Part shown: piece after piece, positions 1 through 5,805 of the stretch
Numbering within the stretch: position 1 is the first letter of the stretch
Layout of the letters: each line of letters opens with the position of its first letter
Origin: Lentisphaeria bacterium
GTDB lineage: Bacteria; Verrucomicrobiota; Lentisphaeria; Victivallales; UBA1829
Direction of reading: 5' to 3'
NCBI GenBank assembly: GCA_017504325.1
Contig: JAFVRL010000182.1
Location: 1-5,805, forward strand
DNA: 5,805 bases
Position numbers and translations under genes: made by a program
Notes under the pieces: model-generated
The model's input: only the letters and a program-made list of their open reading frames with translations
What the model was told of the DNA's origin: nothing
Databases searched by the model: none

Positions 1-1429
1 CACTGTTGACCACACGGGCGGCGATCCCCAGAGAGCCTCTCTGAAAATAACCGTTCACCCTGTAGCGTACCGACTGGGCGTTTTCCTCCAGTTTGATGGA
101 CAGGGCAAGGTCAAGTTCCTTTTTTTCTTCCAGTTCCAGCCGCTGACGCCTTGTTATGATGCTGAAAAGAAGCTGCTGGATATCCACCGGAGTAAGGGAG
201 GGCAGATCAAGAGGACGCAATGCCCCATTGATCCGGAGGGTGGGACGGGTCCCGGCTGTCAGGTGCAGGTCGCTGGCATGAAAGGAGTGGGCATATTTGA
301 GAAGTGTTTTCATATCTACGGAATTTCTGTCATCGGCATTGCTGCCGTAGTAGGTCTTGAATGTATCCACTCCGGTTTCCATGCCTTTGAGCAGAAGTTT
401 GAATTCATCCGGATTATCCACGCAATCCAGCGCATTGGAAAGGGTGATCAGATTATCTTTGTAGAGTTGGAACACGGCTTTGTTGAAATTCTGCATACCT
501 GAAGCTGTCTGCCGCTTCAGTGTCTCCTCCAAACCGCCGAAGTCCCGTTCCCCAATCATTTTTTTCACTGTGGGGGTTGCCGGAAGCAATTCCAGAACAG
601 GGTACATCGCGGAATCTTTTTTTGCCGGGATGAGCCGCTGGGCTATGACAGCGTTGAGACATTGACCGATATCTTCCGAAGCCTGCTGACGCATAGCTTC
701 CGGAAACATGCTTACGATACGCTCCACCGCTTTCACTGTATCGGAGGTGTGGACTGTGGCAAGTACAAGATGACCGGTCATTGCTGCTGTCATGGCGGTC
801 TGCATGGTTTCCACATCCCGCATTTCCCCCACTACGATCACATCCGGGTTTTCCCGCAATGCGCTGCGCAGAGCATCCGCAAACATCTCCCGTTTGCTGA
901 TTTCCCGCTGGGAGATCCGGCAAAGTTCATCTTCAAACAGATATTCCACCGGGTCTTCCAGTGTGAGGACATGCCGGTAGGAGTTTCTGTTGATATGATT
1001 GATCATTGCTGCAAGAGTTGTGGATTTTCCGCTTCCTGTGGAACCGGTAATCAGGATAAGTCCCCTTTTGCAGTTACAGAGATTTTTCAGAAACGGGGCG
1101 GGCAGGTGCAGATCTTCAAAAAAGATGTTTCCGCCACGCCGGATGGGACGCACCGCCAGAGCCGGACCGGAAAGTGTTGTAAAAAAGTTGATACGGAAAC
1201 GGATGCCTTCAAGAGTACAGGATGTATCAAAACTCTCCTTTTCAATATAGATATTCTCCTCTTCCGGATTTAGGATACTCTGACGGAAATGATTGATGTT
1301 TTCTGTATCCACAACAATGTCCCCCGGGGAGACAGTCCCCTGCAAGCGCATTGCCGGGACTTTTCCAGCGTTGATGAAAATATCGGAAGCACCTTTGCCG
1401 GTGGCTTGTAAAAGCAGTTCTTTCAGCAT
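1..1429 (-). CDS. pilT: Tandem PilT-like ATPase fusion, 3' end beyond window
   Basis: This is a PilT/PilU-family ATPase of the type IV pilus and type II secretion group, cytoplasmic hexamers that power pilin disassembly (retraction). From ATG at 1429 the frame stays open to the left edge, giving 476 visible residues. Residues 1-100 form the PAS-like N-terminal domain. The RecA-like core has Walker A GSTGSGKS at 129-136 (Lys135), an Asp box LEDPVEY, Walker B VIVVGEMRD with Glu202, and a His box GHLVLATVHTSD (His220, His227). The first unit ends near residue 345, the normal PilT length. After a linker of about 30 residues a second PilT N-domain begins at Met373, with ASDLHLTAG (385-393) and FQRGSLGIAARV near the edge. 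I see no stop or frameshift between the units, and no Shine-Dalgarno site before Met373, which favours a fusion over two genes. The start lies 15 bp after the upstream gene's stop, with only a weak purine-rich AAGAGAA ahead of it. Family assignment is secure; the retraction role is inferred from the family. Confidence 0.9.
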   Translation of the reverse strand, partial: MLKELLLQATGKGASDIFINAGKVPAMRLQGTVSPGDIVVDTENINHFRQSILNPEEENIYIEKESFDTSCTLEGIRFRINFFTTLSGPALAVRPIRRGGNIFFEDLHLPAPFLKNLCNCKRGLILITGSTGSGKSTTLAAMINHINRNSYRHVLTLEDPVEYLFEDELCRISQREISKREMFADALRSALRENPDVIVVGEMRDVETMQTAMTAAMTGHLVLATVHTSDTVKAVERIVSMFPEAMRQQASEDIGQCLNAVIAQRLIPAKKDSAMYPVLELLPATPTVKKMIGERDFGGLEETLKRQTASGMQNFNKAVFQLYKDNLITLSNALDCVDNPDEFKLLLKGMETGVDTFKTYYGSNADDRNSVDMKTLLKYAHSFHASDLHLTAGTRPTLRINGALRPLDLPSLTPVDIQQLLFSIITRRQRLELEEKKELDLALSIKLEENAQSVRYRVNGYFQRGSLGIAARVVNS

Positions 1430-1444
1430 AAATCATTCTCTTTC

Positions 1445-2122
1445 TTATTTCTTTTCCCCGGTAAGGACGGAAAGTCTTTTTCTGATGGAGTTGCATTCAT
1501 CGGGAAGATAGATCTTTTTCGTCAGTTCCCGTTCAAGAAAGCAGATCGCATCTTCCGTCCTCTCCTGCCGGATGAGAAGATCTGTATAGAGAAGAAGGAT
1601 CTGTATGTTGGCTTTGGCTGTGATAACAGGGCCGTTTTCAAAATATTTTCTGCAGAGGATCTCCATTTTTCCCGGATCGGGGATGTGCAGCGTGTAGAGT
1701 TCCGCAAGAAAGAAATTCAATGCAGGATCCAGGGGATACTCATTCAGGAGAGTGCAAAGACTTTCTTCCGCTTCTTCATATCTTCTCTGCATGATGAGAT
1801 TCCGGGGGTGGGAGAGAAGCGGGGCAGCCTTTTTCAAATATCTTTTCGGTGCAAGTAAAAAATCTGTGAACCAACTTATGACTCCCGGCAGATATGCCTG
1901 AACAAGACATACACCGAATCCGAAACTCAGGATCATGGCAACACAGAGAAAGAAAAATTTTTCCATACTTGCCTGCTGCGGCAGAGTCCGTATTTTTATG
2001 CTTGCCAGAATTGCTCCGGTAAGAAAGAGCAAGGTCAGAACAACGATGATGATTTTTTTTACATGATCCTGAAACTGTGCCAGCAGTACAGTTTTCTCTT
2101 TTCTTTTTTCATTCCGGTACAT
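1445..2122 (-). CDS. Two-helix membrane protein with TPR-like tail
   Basis: This is a 225-residue protein that I do not recognise as a named family. A basic N-terminus (MYRNEKRKEK) is followed by two hydrophobic helices, about residues 24-44 and 56-77, joined by a short loop. A third amphipathic stretch follows at 78-91. The rest is soluble and helical, with TPR-like helix pairs: RRYEEAEESLCTLLNEYPLDPALNFFLAELY (about 113-143, split here by description only) and a second around 170-203 containing RTEDAICFLERE. By the positive-inside rule both termini would be cytoplasmic, placing the TPR part next to the downstream ATPase. I chose ATG at 2122 because GGAG lies 6 nt upstream; an in-frame GTG at 2134 would add four residues but has no Shine-Dalgarno site. 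It is first in the operon and ends 15 bp before the PilT-like gene. A role as adaptor, anchor or assembly factor for the ATPase is a guess from this linkage. Confidence 0.75.
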   Translation of the reverse strand: MYRNEKRKEKTVLLAQFQDHVKKIIIVVLTLLFLTGAILASIKIRTLPQQASMEKFFFLCVAMILSFGFGVCLVQAYLPGVISWFTDFLLAPKRYLKKAAPLLSHPRNLIMQRRYEEAEESLCTLLNEYPLDPALNFFLAELYTLHIPDPGKMEILCRKYFENGPVITAKANIQILLLYTDLLIRQERTEDAICFLERELTKKIYLPDECNSIRKRLSVLTGEKK

Positions 2123-2128
2123 TCTGCG

Positions 2129-2132
2129 CTCC
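2129..2132 (-). promoter_or_regulatory. Ribosome binding site deciding the membrane/TPR gene start
   Basis: On the minus strand this reads GGAG, with 6 nt (CGCAGA) before the ATG at 2122. The in-frame GTG at 2134 has no comparable site upstream, so this motif decides the start. Confidence 0.6.
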
Positions 2133-2138
2133 ACAACT

Positions 2139-2170
2139 GTTCATAATCTTGAAACGGAAGGGTTCATAAT
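2139..2170. repeat. 9-bp direct repeat GTTCATAAT x2
   Basis: GTTCATAAT occurs at 2139-2147 and again at 2162-2170, a centre spacing of 23 bp (about two helical turns). Both copies lie just upstream of the leftward membrane/TPR gene, where a transcription factor or early-transcript signal could act. The function is unknown and chance recurrence in AT-rich DNA is possible. Confidence 0.45.
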
Positions 2171-2198
2171 AAGATAACTGTGTTTGCAGAATTTACAA
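2171..2198 (-). promoter_or_regulatory. Weak candidate promoter for TPR-pilT operon
   Basis: On the minus strand TTGTAA (complement of 2193-2198) is followed after 16 bp by TATCTT (complement of 2171-2176), placing a start roughly 40 nt upstream of the ATG at 2122. Both hexamers are imperfect, the spacer is one base short, and the region is AT-rich, so this is only a candidate. It partly adjoins the GTTCATAAT repeat. Confidence 0.25.
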
Positions 2199-2292
2199 CC
2201 CGGACAGTCGTTTTTTTACAGAAATTGTTTTATTGTAGAAAAATAATTTACAGATTCCGGGGTAAAACTTTTTACTTTTTTTATTGTCTGTA

Positions 2293-2321
2293 TTGACAAA
2301 TCACAGATTTTGTGATATAGT
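2293..2321 (+). promoter_or_regulatory. Sigma-70-type extended -10 promoter of the efflux operon
   Basis: A perfect -35 hexamer TTGACA (2293-2298) is followed by a 17-bp spacer and TATAGT (2316-2321). A TGN extended -10 element lies at 2313-2315. Transcription would start around 2328, giving a leader of about 115 nt before the adaptor ATG. The T-rich stretch upstream of the -35 box may add strength. Such a good match argues for a strong promoter that must be held down by a repressor or kept for high expression. Confidence 0.75.
2300..2316. promoter_or_regulatory. Candidate operator: ATCACA-N5-TGTGAT
   Basis: A perfect 6-bp inverted repeat (arms 2300-2305 and 2311-2316, 5-bp centre) sits in the spacer of the efflux promoter and overlaps the first base of the -10 box. 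Efflux pumps are often controlled by TetR- or MarR-type dimers binding this kind of symmetric site inside the promoter. No regulator gene is visible in the window, so the binding protein is unknown. The arms are in the reverse arrangement to a CRP site. Confidence 0.5.
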
Positions 2322-2433
2322 TTAAAGATTAAAACAATTTAGATTATGAATAAATCAATAAAAACATAAATCAGAAACAAAGGGAAAGAGACGGATGCCC
2401 GGCTCTTTCCGGAACCGGAGAAGAAGATCTCCC

Positions 2434-2438
2434 GGAGG
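2434..2438 (+). promoter_or_regulatory. Strong ribosome binding site of adaptor gene
   Basis: GGAGG lies 4 nt before ATG 2443 and 10 nt before a second in-frame ATG at 2449. It supports a start at one of these over the upstream in-frame ATG at 2395, which has only a weak purine-rich stretch ahead of it and would add 16 Arg-rich residues in front of the signal peptide. Confidence 0.75.
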
Positions 2439-2442
2439 AAAA

Positions 2443-3579
2443 ATGAAAATGAATAAACAGTTCAGTAAAGTGACATGCATTGCTGCCGGACTCCTTATGT
2501 TTGCCGGAGCAGCTCTTTGCGGTCAGGAAAAGGGAAAAGCTCCCGGAAAAAAAGCTCCTGCAATGCCCAGTCCCACTGTGGGAGTGGCAAAAGTATTTAC
2601 TGCCGAAGATGTTCTGGTACGCAACTATGTGGGACAGACGGTTTCTGTTGCCGTTGTGAATGTTGTACCCCGGGTGTCCGGCGAAATCATGAAAGTGGGA
2701 TTTGCTGACGGCGCACATGTGAAAGAAGGTCAGGTACTTTACAAACTCGATCCCGTACAATATGATGCCACGGTGAAAAGCTGTGAAGCAAAAATAGCTG
2801 AATGTAAAGCAAAATATAATTACGCATTGAGCAGTTATGAGCGTAACAATGCTCTGATGAAACAGAATGCTGTAAGCAGGGATGCCTGGGAAAATTCCCG
2901 TTCCGCCATGGAAGGGAGCAAAGCCGCCCTCCTCGCTGCGGAAGCCGCCCTTATTTCTGCAAAAGATAATCTGAAAAATACTACCATCATCGCTCCCATC
3001 GACGGGATCGCAGGTGTGACCAACTTTACAAAAGGCAACTATATCACCCCCTCTTCCGGAGCCCTTGTTACTATTGTTCAGGTTGCTCCCATCCGTGTTC
3101 GTTTTGCCATGAGTTCTGCGGATCTTCTCTCCATATTTGATTCTCTCAAGGATATGAAGACAAATACTACTGTGAAAGTGACTCTTGCTGACGGTACTCT
3201 TCTCAAAGAAAACGGTAAAGTGGAATTCCTCAACAACGAAGTCAACCGCAAGACCGACTCCATTCTTCTGTATGCAAAATTCTCCAATAAAAATTTGCAT
3301 CTCTATCCCGGTATGACTGTAAGAGTTACCGTCCGTAAAGATCTGCACAAGAAACTTCCTGCTGTGCTTCCTTCTGCTGTGATGCATGACGGCAAGACGG
3401 CTTTTGTGTATGTAGTAGGCGCAAACAATATCCCTGCAAAGCGTGCGATCGTTCCCGGCAACAGTAACGGACAGCGGGTTCTGATTGAAAAAGGTTTGAA
3501 GGCAGGGGAAACTGTGATCGTTGCCGGGACAAACAAAGTCTATCCCGGTGTACCTGTTAAACCTGTGATGGAGAAGTAA
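2443..3579 (+). CDS. RND efflux periplasmic adaptor (AcrA/MexA type membrane fusion protein)
   Basis: This is the periplasmic adaptor that couples an inner-membrane RND pump to an outer-membrane channel. It has 378 residues, close to AcrA (about 397). Residues 1-26 form an export signal: a basic start, a hydrophobic core TCIAAGLLMFAGAAL, then Cys26. AALC is a poor lipobox because Leu precedes the Cys, so lipidation is uncertain. The first barrel-sandwich (lipoyl) half is about 72-106 (VPRVSGEIMKV, DGAHVKEGQVLYKLDP). An alpha-helical hairpin follows at 107-177, then the second lipoyl half about 178-215 (TTIIAPIDGIAG), a beta-barrel about 216-300 (LYPGMTVRV), and the membrane-proximal domain to the end. 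The hairpin carries the RLS motif R134-x3-L138-x6-S145, which in this family contacts TolC-like channels. No channel gene is visible, so it must lie beyond the pump or elsewhere. The start at 2443 is chosen for GGAGG and the signal peptide. The pump gene begins 3 bp after the stop. Confidence 0.95.
   Translation: MKMNKQFSKVTCIAAGLLMFAGAALCGQEKGKAPGKKAPAMPSPTVGVAKVFTAEDVLVRNYVGQTVSVAVVNVVPRVSGEIMKVGFADGAHVKEGQVLYKLDPVQYDATVKSCEAKIAECKAKYNYALSSYERNNALMKQNAVSRDAWENSRSAMEGSKAALLAAEAALISAKDNLKNTTIIAPIDGIAGVTNFTKGNYITPSSGALVTIVQVAPIRVRFAMSSADLLSIFDSLKDMKTNTTVKVTLADGTLLKENGKVEFLNNEVNRKTDSILLYAKFSNKNLHLYPGMTVRVTVRKDLHKKLPAVLPSAVMHDGKTAFVYVVGANNIPAKRAIVPGNSNGQRVLIEKGLKAGETVIVAGTNKVYPGVPVKPVMEK
3570..3573 (+). 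promoter_or_regulatory. Ribosome binding site of pump gene inside adaptor 3' end
   Basis: GGAG lies within the last codons of the adaptor gene, 9 nt before the pump ATG at 3583. With only 3 bp between the genes, this points to coupled translation of adaptor and pump. Confidence 0.6.
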
Positions 3580-3582
3580 GAA

Positions 3583-5805
3583 ATGTTTTCAAGGATCTTT
3601 ATTGAACGGCCCCGTTTCGCCATCGTCATCAGCGTGGTGATGGTCATTGCCGGGCTTATCAGTTTGTATAAACTGCCGGTTGCGGAGTATCCGGAGATCG
3701 CCCCTCCCACATTGCATGTATCTGCCACCTATACCGGTGCCAGTGCGGATGTGATCACCCAGACTGTCGCCATGCCTCTGGAAGACCAGATCAACGGTGT
3801 GGATGACCTTCTCTATTTCTCCTCCACAAGTGACAACTCCGGTAACTATTCCTGCGAAGTCACCTTCAAGAGCGGTACCGATACGGATATTGCCATGGTG
3901 AACTTGCAGAATGCCATCAAGCGTGCTGAACCCAAACTTCCCACGGAAGTTATGCAGATTGGTGTAACGGTAACCAAACGCGGCGGCGACATTCTTGCAG
4001 CCGTGGCTTTCCTTACAGATAACAGTACACTTGATTTGATGCAGCTTAACAACTATGTGGATGCCAATATCAAAGACGCGCTCACCCGTTTGGAAGGGGT
4101 TTCCAATGCGGATGTGATGTCCATCAAAGAATACTCCATGCGTGTGTGGCTTGATCCCCTGCGTATGTCCGGTCTGGGGATCTCTGTAAGGGATGTGATC
4201 GCCTCTATCGAATCCCAGAATGTTCAGGCTGCTTCCGGTTCTATCGGTGCGGAGGAAAGTAATAAATACCTTTATTACAAACTCAACGTCCAGGGCAGAT
4301 TGAAAACTGCTTCCGAGTTTGAAAATATCATTATCCGCCGGGATACCGACGGAAGTATCGTAAGACTTAAAGACATTGCCCGTGTGGAAGTGGGTTCCAG
4401 TTCCTATGCGGGAAGCTGTAACTTTATGGGTAAAGAGGTCGTAGGGGTTGCTATTTACCGTACTCCGGAAGCCAATGCTCTTGCCACCATGAACAATGTG
4501 AAGGCCGAACTGAAAAAATGGGAAAACCGTTTCCCCAAAGGGGTAAGTTACAAGATCGCCTACGATCCCACACAGTTTATTCAGGTGACACTTAATGAAA
4601 TCATTACCACCATTGTTGTGGCTCTTCTTCTTGTTGTTCTCATCACCTGGCTTTTCCTTCAGGATTGGCGGGCTACTCTTGTGCCTTCCATTGCCATTCC
4701 TATTGCTCTTATCGGGACATTCCCCTTCATGTATGCCCTTGACTACAGTATCAACCTTCTGACCATGTTCGGGCTTATTCTTGTTATCGGTTCACTCTGC
4801 GACGATGCTATCGTTGTGGTGGAAAACTGTCAGGCATTGATGCAGAGGGAGAAACTTTCCCCGAAACAGGCTGCCATCAAATGTATGGAACAGATCACAG
4901 GAGCCATTATTGCAACGACACTTGTGACGGTTGCGTGTTATGCTCCGCTTGCCTTCTATGGAGGTATGGTTGGAGCCATTTATATGCAATTTGCTGTGAC
5001 TATGTGTATTTCCCTGTGTCTTTCCACAGTTGTGGCAATGACTTTGAGTCCTGCTCTCTGTTCCATTATTCTCCGGCCTCCTGCTGAAAAGCCCCATAAG
5101 ATCTTTGCTCCGATCAACCTTGTTATTGACGGCGGCAGAAAATGGTATCTTTTCCTTGTGCGTCTTGTTGCCCGCAGAGCCATTGTGACGGTCATACTTT
5201 TTGCCGCCGCCTGTACTCTTATCTACTTCCTCTTCTTCCGCATTGACAACTCCTTCCTGCCGGATGAAGATAAAGGGGTCATCTTTGCCAACGTGGAACT
5301 GCCTTCCGGAGCATCAGTAGCCCGTACCAATAAGGTAATGGAGGAGATGGAAAAGATCGTTATGACTGTTCCCGGGGTAAAATCCACTCTTATCGTTTCC
5401 GGTATGAGTCTTATGTCCGGTAGGAGTGAAAACGTGGGTATGGCGTTTATCGACCTGAAAGACTGGGCGGAAAGAACCACTCCCGATCTCCAAATCGGTG
5501 CCATCCAGAGAACATTGCAGGCAAAACTTGCCTCCATTACAGATGCCTCCTTCATTCTCTTTACTCCGCCCGCCATCATGGGGTTGGGGCTTTCCGGAGG
5601 TGTGACAGGAAATATCTGCGGTATCGGTGATGTGCCGCCTGCGGAACTTTCCGCCAATATGAAACGCCTTGCCATGGAACTTATGAGCAAGCCGGAAACA
5701 TTGTACGCCATGACTCCCTATAATGCCGATACTCCCCAGCTTTATCTGGACATCGACCGGGAAAAAGCGGAAACTCTGGGAGTTGCCACAAGCAGCATCT
5801 ACTCC
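3583..5805 (+). CDS. RND multidrug efflux pump (AcrB/MexB, HAE1 family), C-terminus beyond window
   Basis: This is an inner-membrane proton/drug antiporter of the HAE1 RND family, which works as a trimer with the adaptor just upstream. The visible 741 residues are about 70% of the usual 1,030-1,050. The start MFSRIFIERPRFAIV and the following KLPVAEYPEIAPP are typical of the family. TM1 is about 10-29; periplasmic porter subdomains follow; TM2 starts near 337 (TIVVALLLVVLITWLFLQ). TM4 carries LVIGSLCDDAIVVVEN with Asp407 and Asp408, the proton-relay pair and the same numbers as in E. coli AcrB. TM7 is about 533-552, followed by SFLPDED and the second porter half, in which DTPQLYLDIDREKAETLGV is family-typical. 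The Lys and Arg partners of the relay (TM10/TM11) lie outside the window. At the sites equivalent to AcrB Phe610, 615 and 617 this protein has Leu603, Met608 and Leu610; Phe628 is kept (Phe622). Substrates cannot be named. An aminoglycoside- or metal-type RND is unlikely given the HAE1 resemblance. Confidence 0.97.
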   Translation, partial: MFSRIFIERPRFAIVISVVMVIAGLISLYKLPVAEYPEIAPPTLHVSATYTGASADVITQTVAMPLEDQINGVDDLLYFSSTSDNSGNYSCEVTFKSGTDTDIAMVNLQNAIKRAEPKLPTEVMQIGVTVTKRGGDILAAVAFLTDNSTLDLMQLNNYVDANIKDALTRLEGVSNADVMSIKEYSMRVWLDPLRMSGLGISVRDVIASIESQNVQAASGSIGAEESNKYLYYKLNVQGRLKTASEFENIIIRRDTDGSIVRLKDIARVEVGSSSYAGSCNFMGKEVVGVAIYRTPEANALATMNNVKAELKKWENRFPKGVSYKIAYDPTQFIQVTLNEIITTIVVALLLVVLITWLFLQDWRATLVPSIAIPIALIGTFPFMYALDYSINLLTMFGLILVIGSLCDDAIVVVENCQALMQREKLSPKQAAIKCMEQITGAIIATTLVTVACYAPLAFYGGMVGAIYMQFAVTMCISLCLSTVVAMTLSPALCSIILRPPAEKPHKIFAPINLVIDGGRKWYLFLVRLVARRAIVTVILFAAACTLIYFLFFRIDNSFLPDEDKGVIFANVELPSGASVARTNKVMEEMEKIVMTVPGVKSTLIVSGMSLMSGRSENVGMAFIDLKDWAERTTPDLQIGAIQRTLQAKLASITDASFILFTPPAIMGLGLSGGVTGNICGIGDVPPAELSANMKRLAMELMSKPETLYAMTPYNADTPQLYLDIDREKAETLGVATSSIYS

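Larger units (their letters stand above)
2123..2442. other. AT-rich divergent intergenic region
   Basis: This is about 320 bp between the divergent operons. I see no convincing gene in it. Its right half holds the strong efflux promoter and leader described separately, with T-rich tracts at about 2269-2285 just upstream of the -35 box that could act as an UP-like element. Its left half holds a 9-bp direct repeat and a weak candidate promoter for the leftward operon. Several short inverted repeats cluster around 2262-2316. The base composition is clearly more AT-rich than the flanking genes, as expected of a two-way regulatory region. Confidence 0.8.

Noticed and set aside
311..330. Separate start for a second pilT gene at Met373 (ATG at 313)
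   Set aside because: The bases just upstream on the minus strand contain no ribosome site, and the frame is continuous with the first unit, so a fusion is the simpler reading. Internal initiation cannot be fully excluded.
453..923. Minus-strand open frame of 156 residues in another frame of the ATPase
   Set aside because: The true frame at this place encodes the conserved Walker B and His box motifs. This one gives low-complexity Ser/Gly/His sequence.
662..1273. Plus-strand open frame of 203 residues
   Set aside because: It is antisense to the ATPase core, including Walker A and Walker B. The translation is Cys/His-rich and featureless.
2300..2316. CRP/FNR-type site in the efflux promoter
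   Set aside because: The arms read TCACA then TGTGA, the reverse of the CRP arrangement, with a 5-bp rather than 6-bp centre.
2346..2369. Seven-codon leader peptide (MNKSIKT) in the efflux transcript
   Set aside because: There is no Shine-Dalgarno site upstream, no regulatory residue run, and no attenuator hairpin after it. Such a short frame is expected by chance.
2371..3387. Long minus-strand open frame (338 residues) opposite the adaptor gene
   Set aside because: It lies antisense to a clearly conserved adaptor. Its translation is rich in His, Phe, Ser and Cys with no recognisable domain, as expected from the shadow of a coding strand.
5223..5711. Minus-strand open frame of 162 residues opposite the pump
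   Set aside because: It is antisense to conserved RND sequence, with no ribosome site or domain seen.

Overview
The window looks like part of a chromosome from a diderm (Gram-negative type) bacterium. It carries a type IV pilus/type II secretion style ATPase and an RND multidrug-efflux operon whose adaptor keeps the motif used to dock a TolC-like outer-membrane channel. The taxon cannot be fixed from sequence alone. Moderate G+C with a very AT-rich intergenic region and pilus-type ATPases would fit something like Lentisphaerota/Verrucomicrobiota, but this is a weak guess.

Two operons diverge from an AT-rich spacer of about 320 bp (roughly 2123-2442). The leftward operon encodes a small membrane protein with a TPR-like cytoplasmic tail (1445-2122). 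It is followed 15 bp later by a PilT-family ATPase reading frame (1429 down to base 1) that leaves the window. That frame holds one complete PilT-like ATPase of about 345 residues, a short linker, and then the start of a second PilT N-terminal domain in the same uninterrupted frame. It is therefore apparently a tandem PilT-PilT fusion, and the most unusual thing here.

The rightward operon encodes a periplasmic adaptor (membrane fusion protein, 2443-3579) and, 3 bp later, an AcrB/MexB-type (HAE1) RND pump (3583 onward, 741 residues visible, truncated by the window edge). The proton-relay Asp pair lies at residues 407-408, the same numbers as in E. coli AcrB. Most positions equivalent to the Phe-rich drug pocket of AcrB appear to be replaced. 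No outer-membrane channel gene and no regulator gene is visible.

The spacer contains a near-consensus extended -10 sigma-70-type promoter driving the efflux operon (TTGACA, 17 bp, TATAGT). A perfect inverted repeat lies between its -35 and -10 boxes, a classic place for a repressor operator. Further short inverted and direct repeats lie nearby. No RNA genes, CRISPR arrays, insertion sequences or clear terminators were found.
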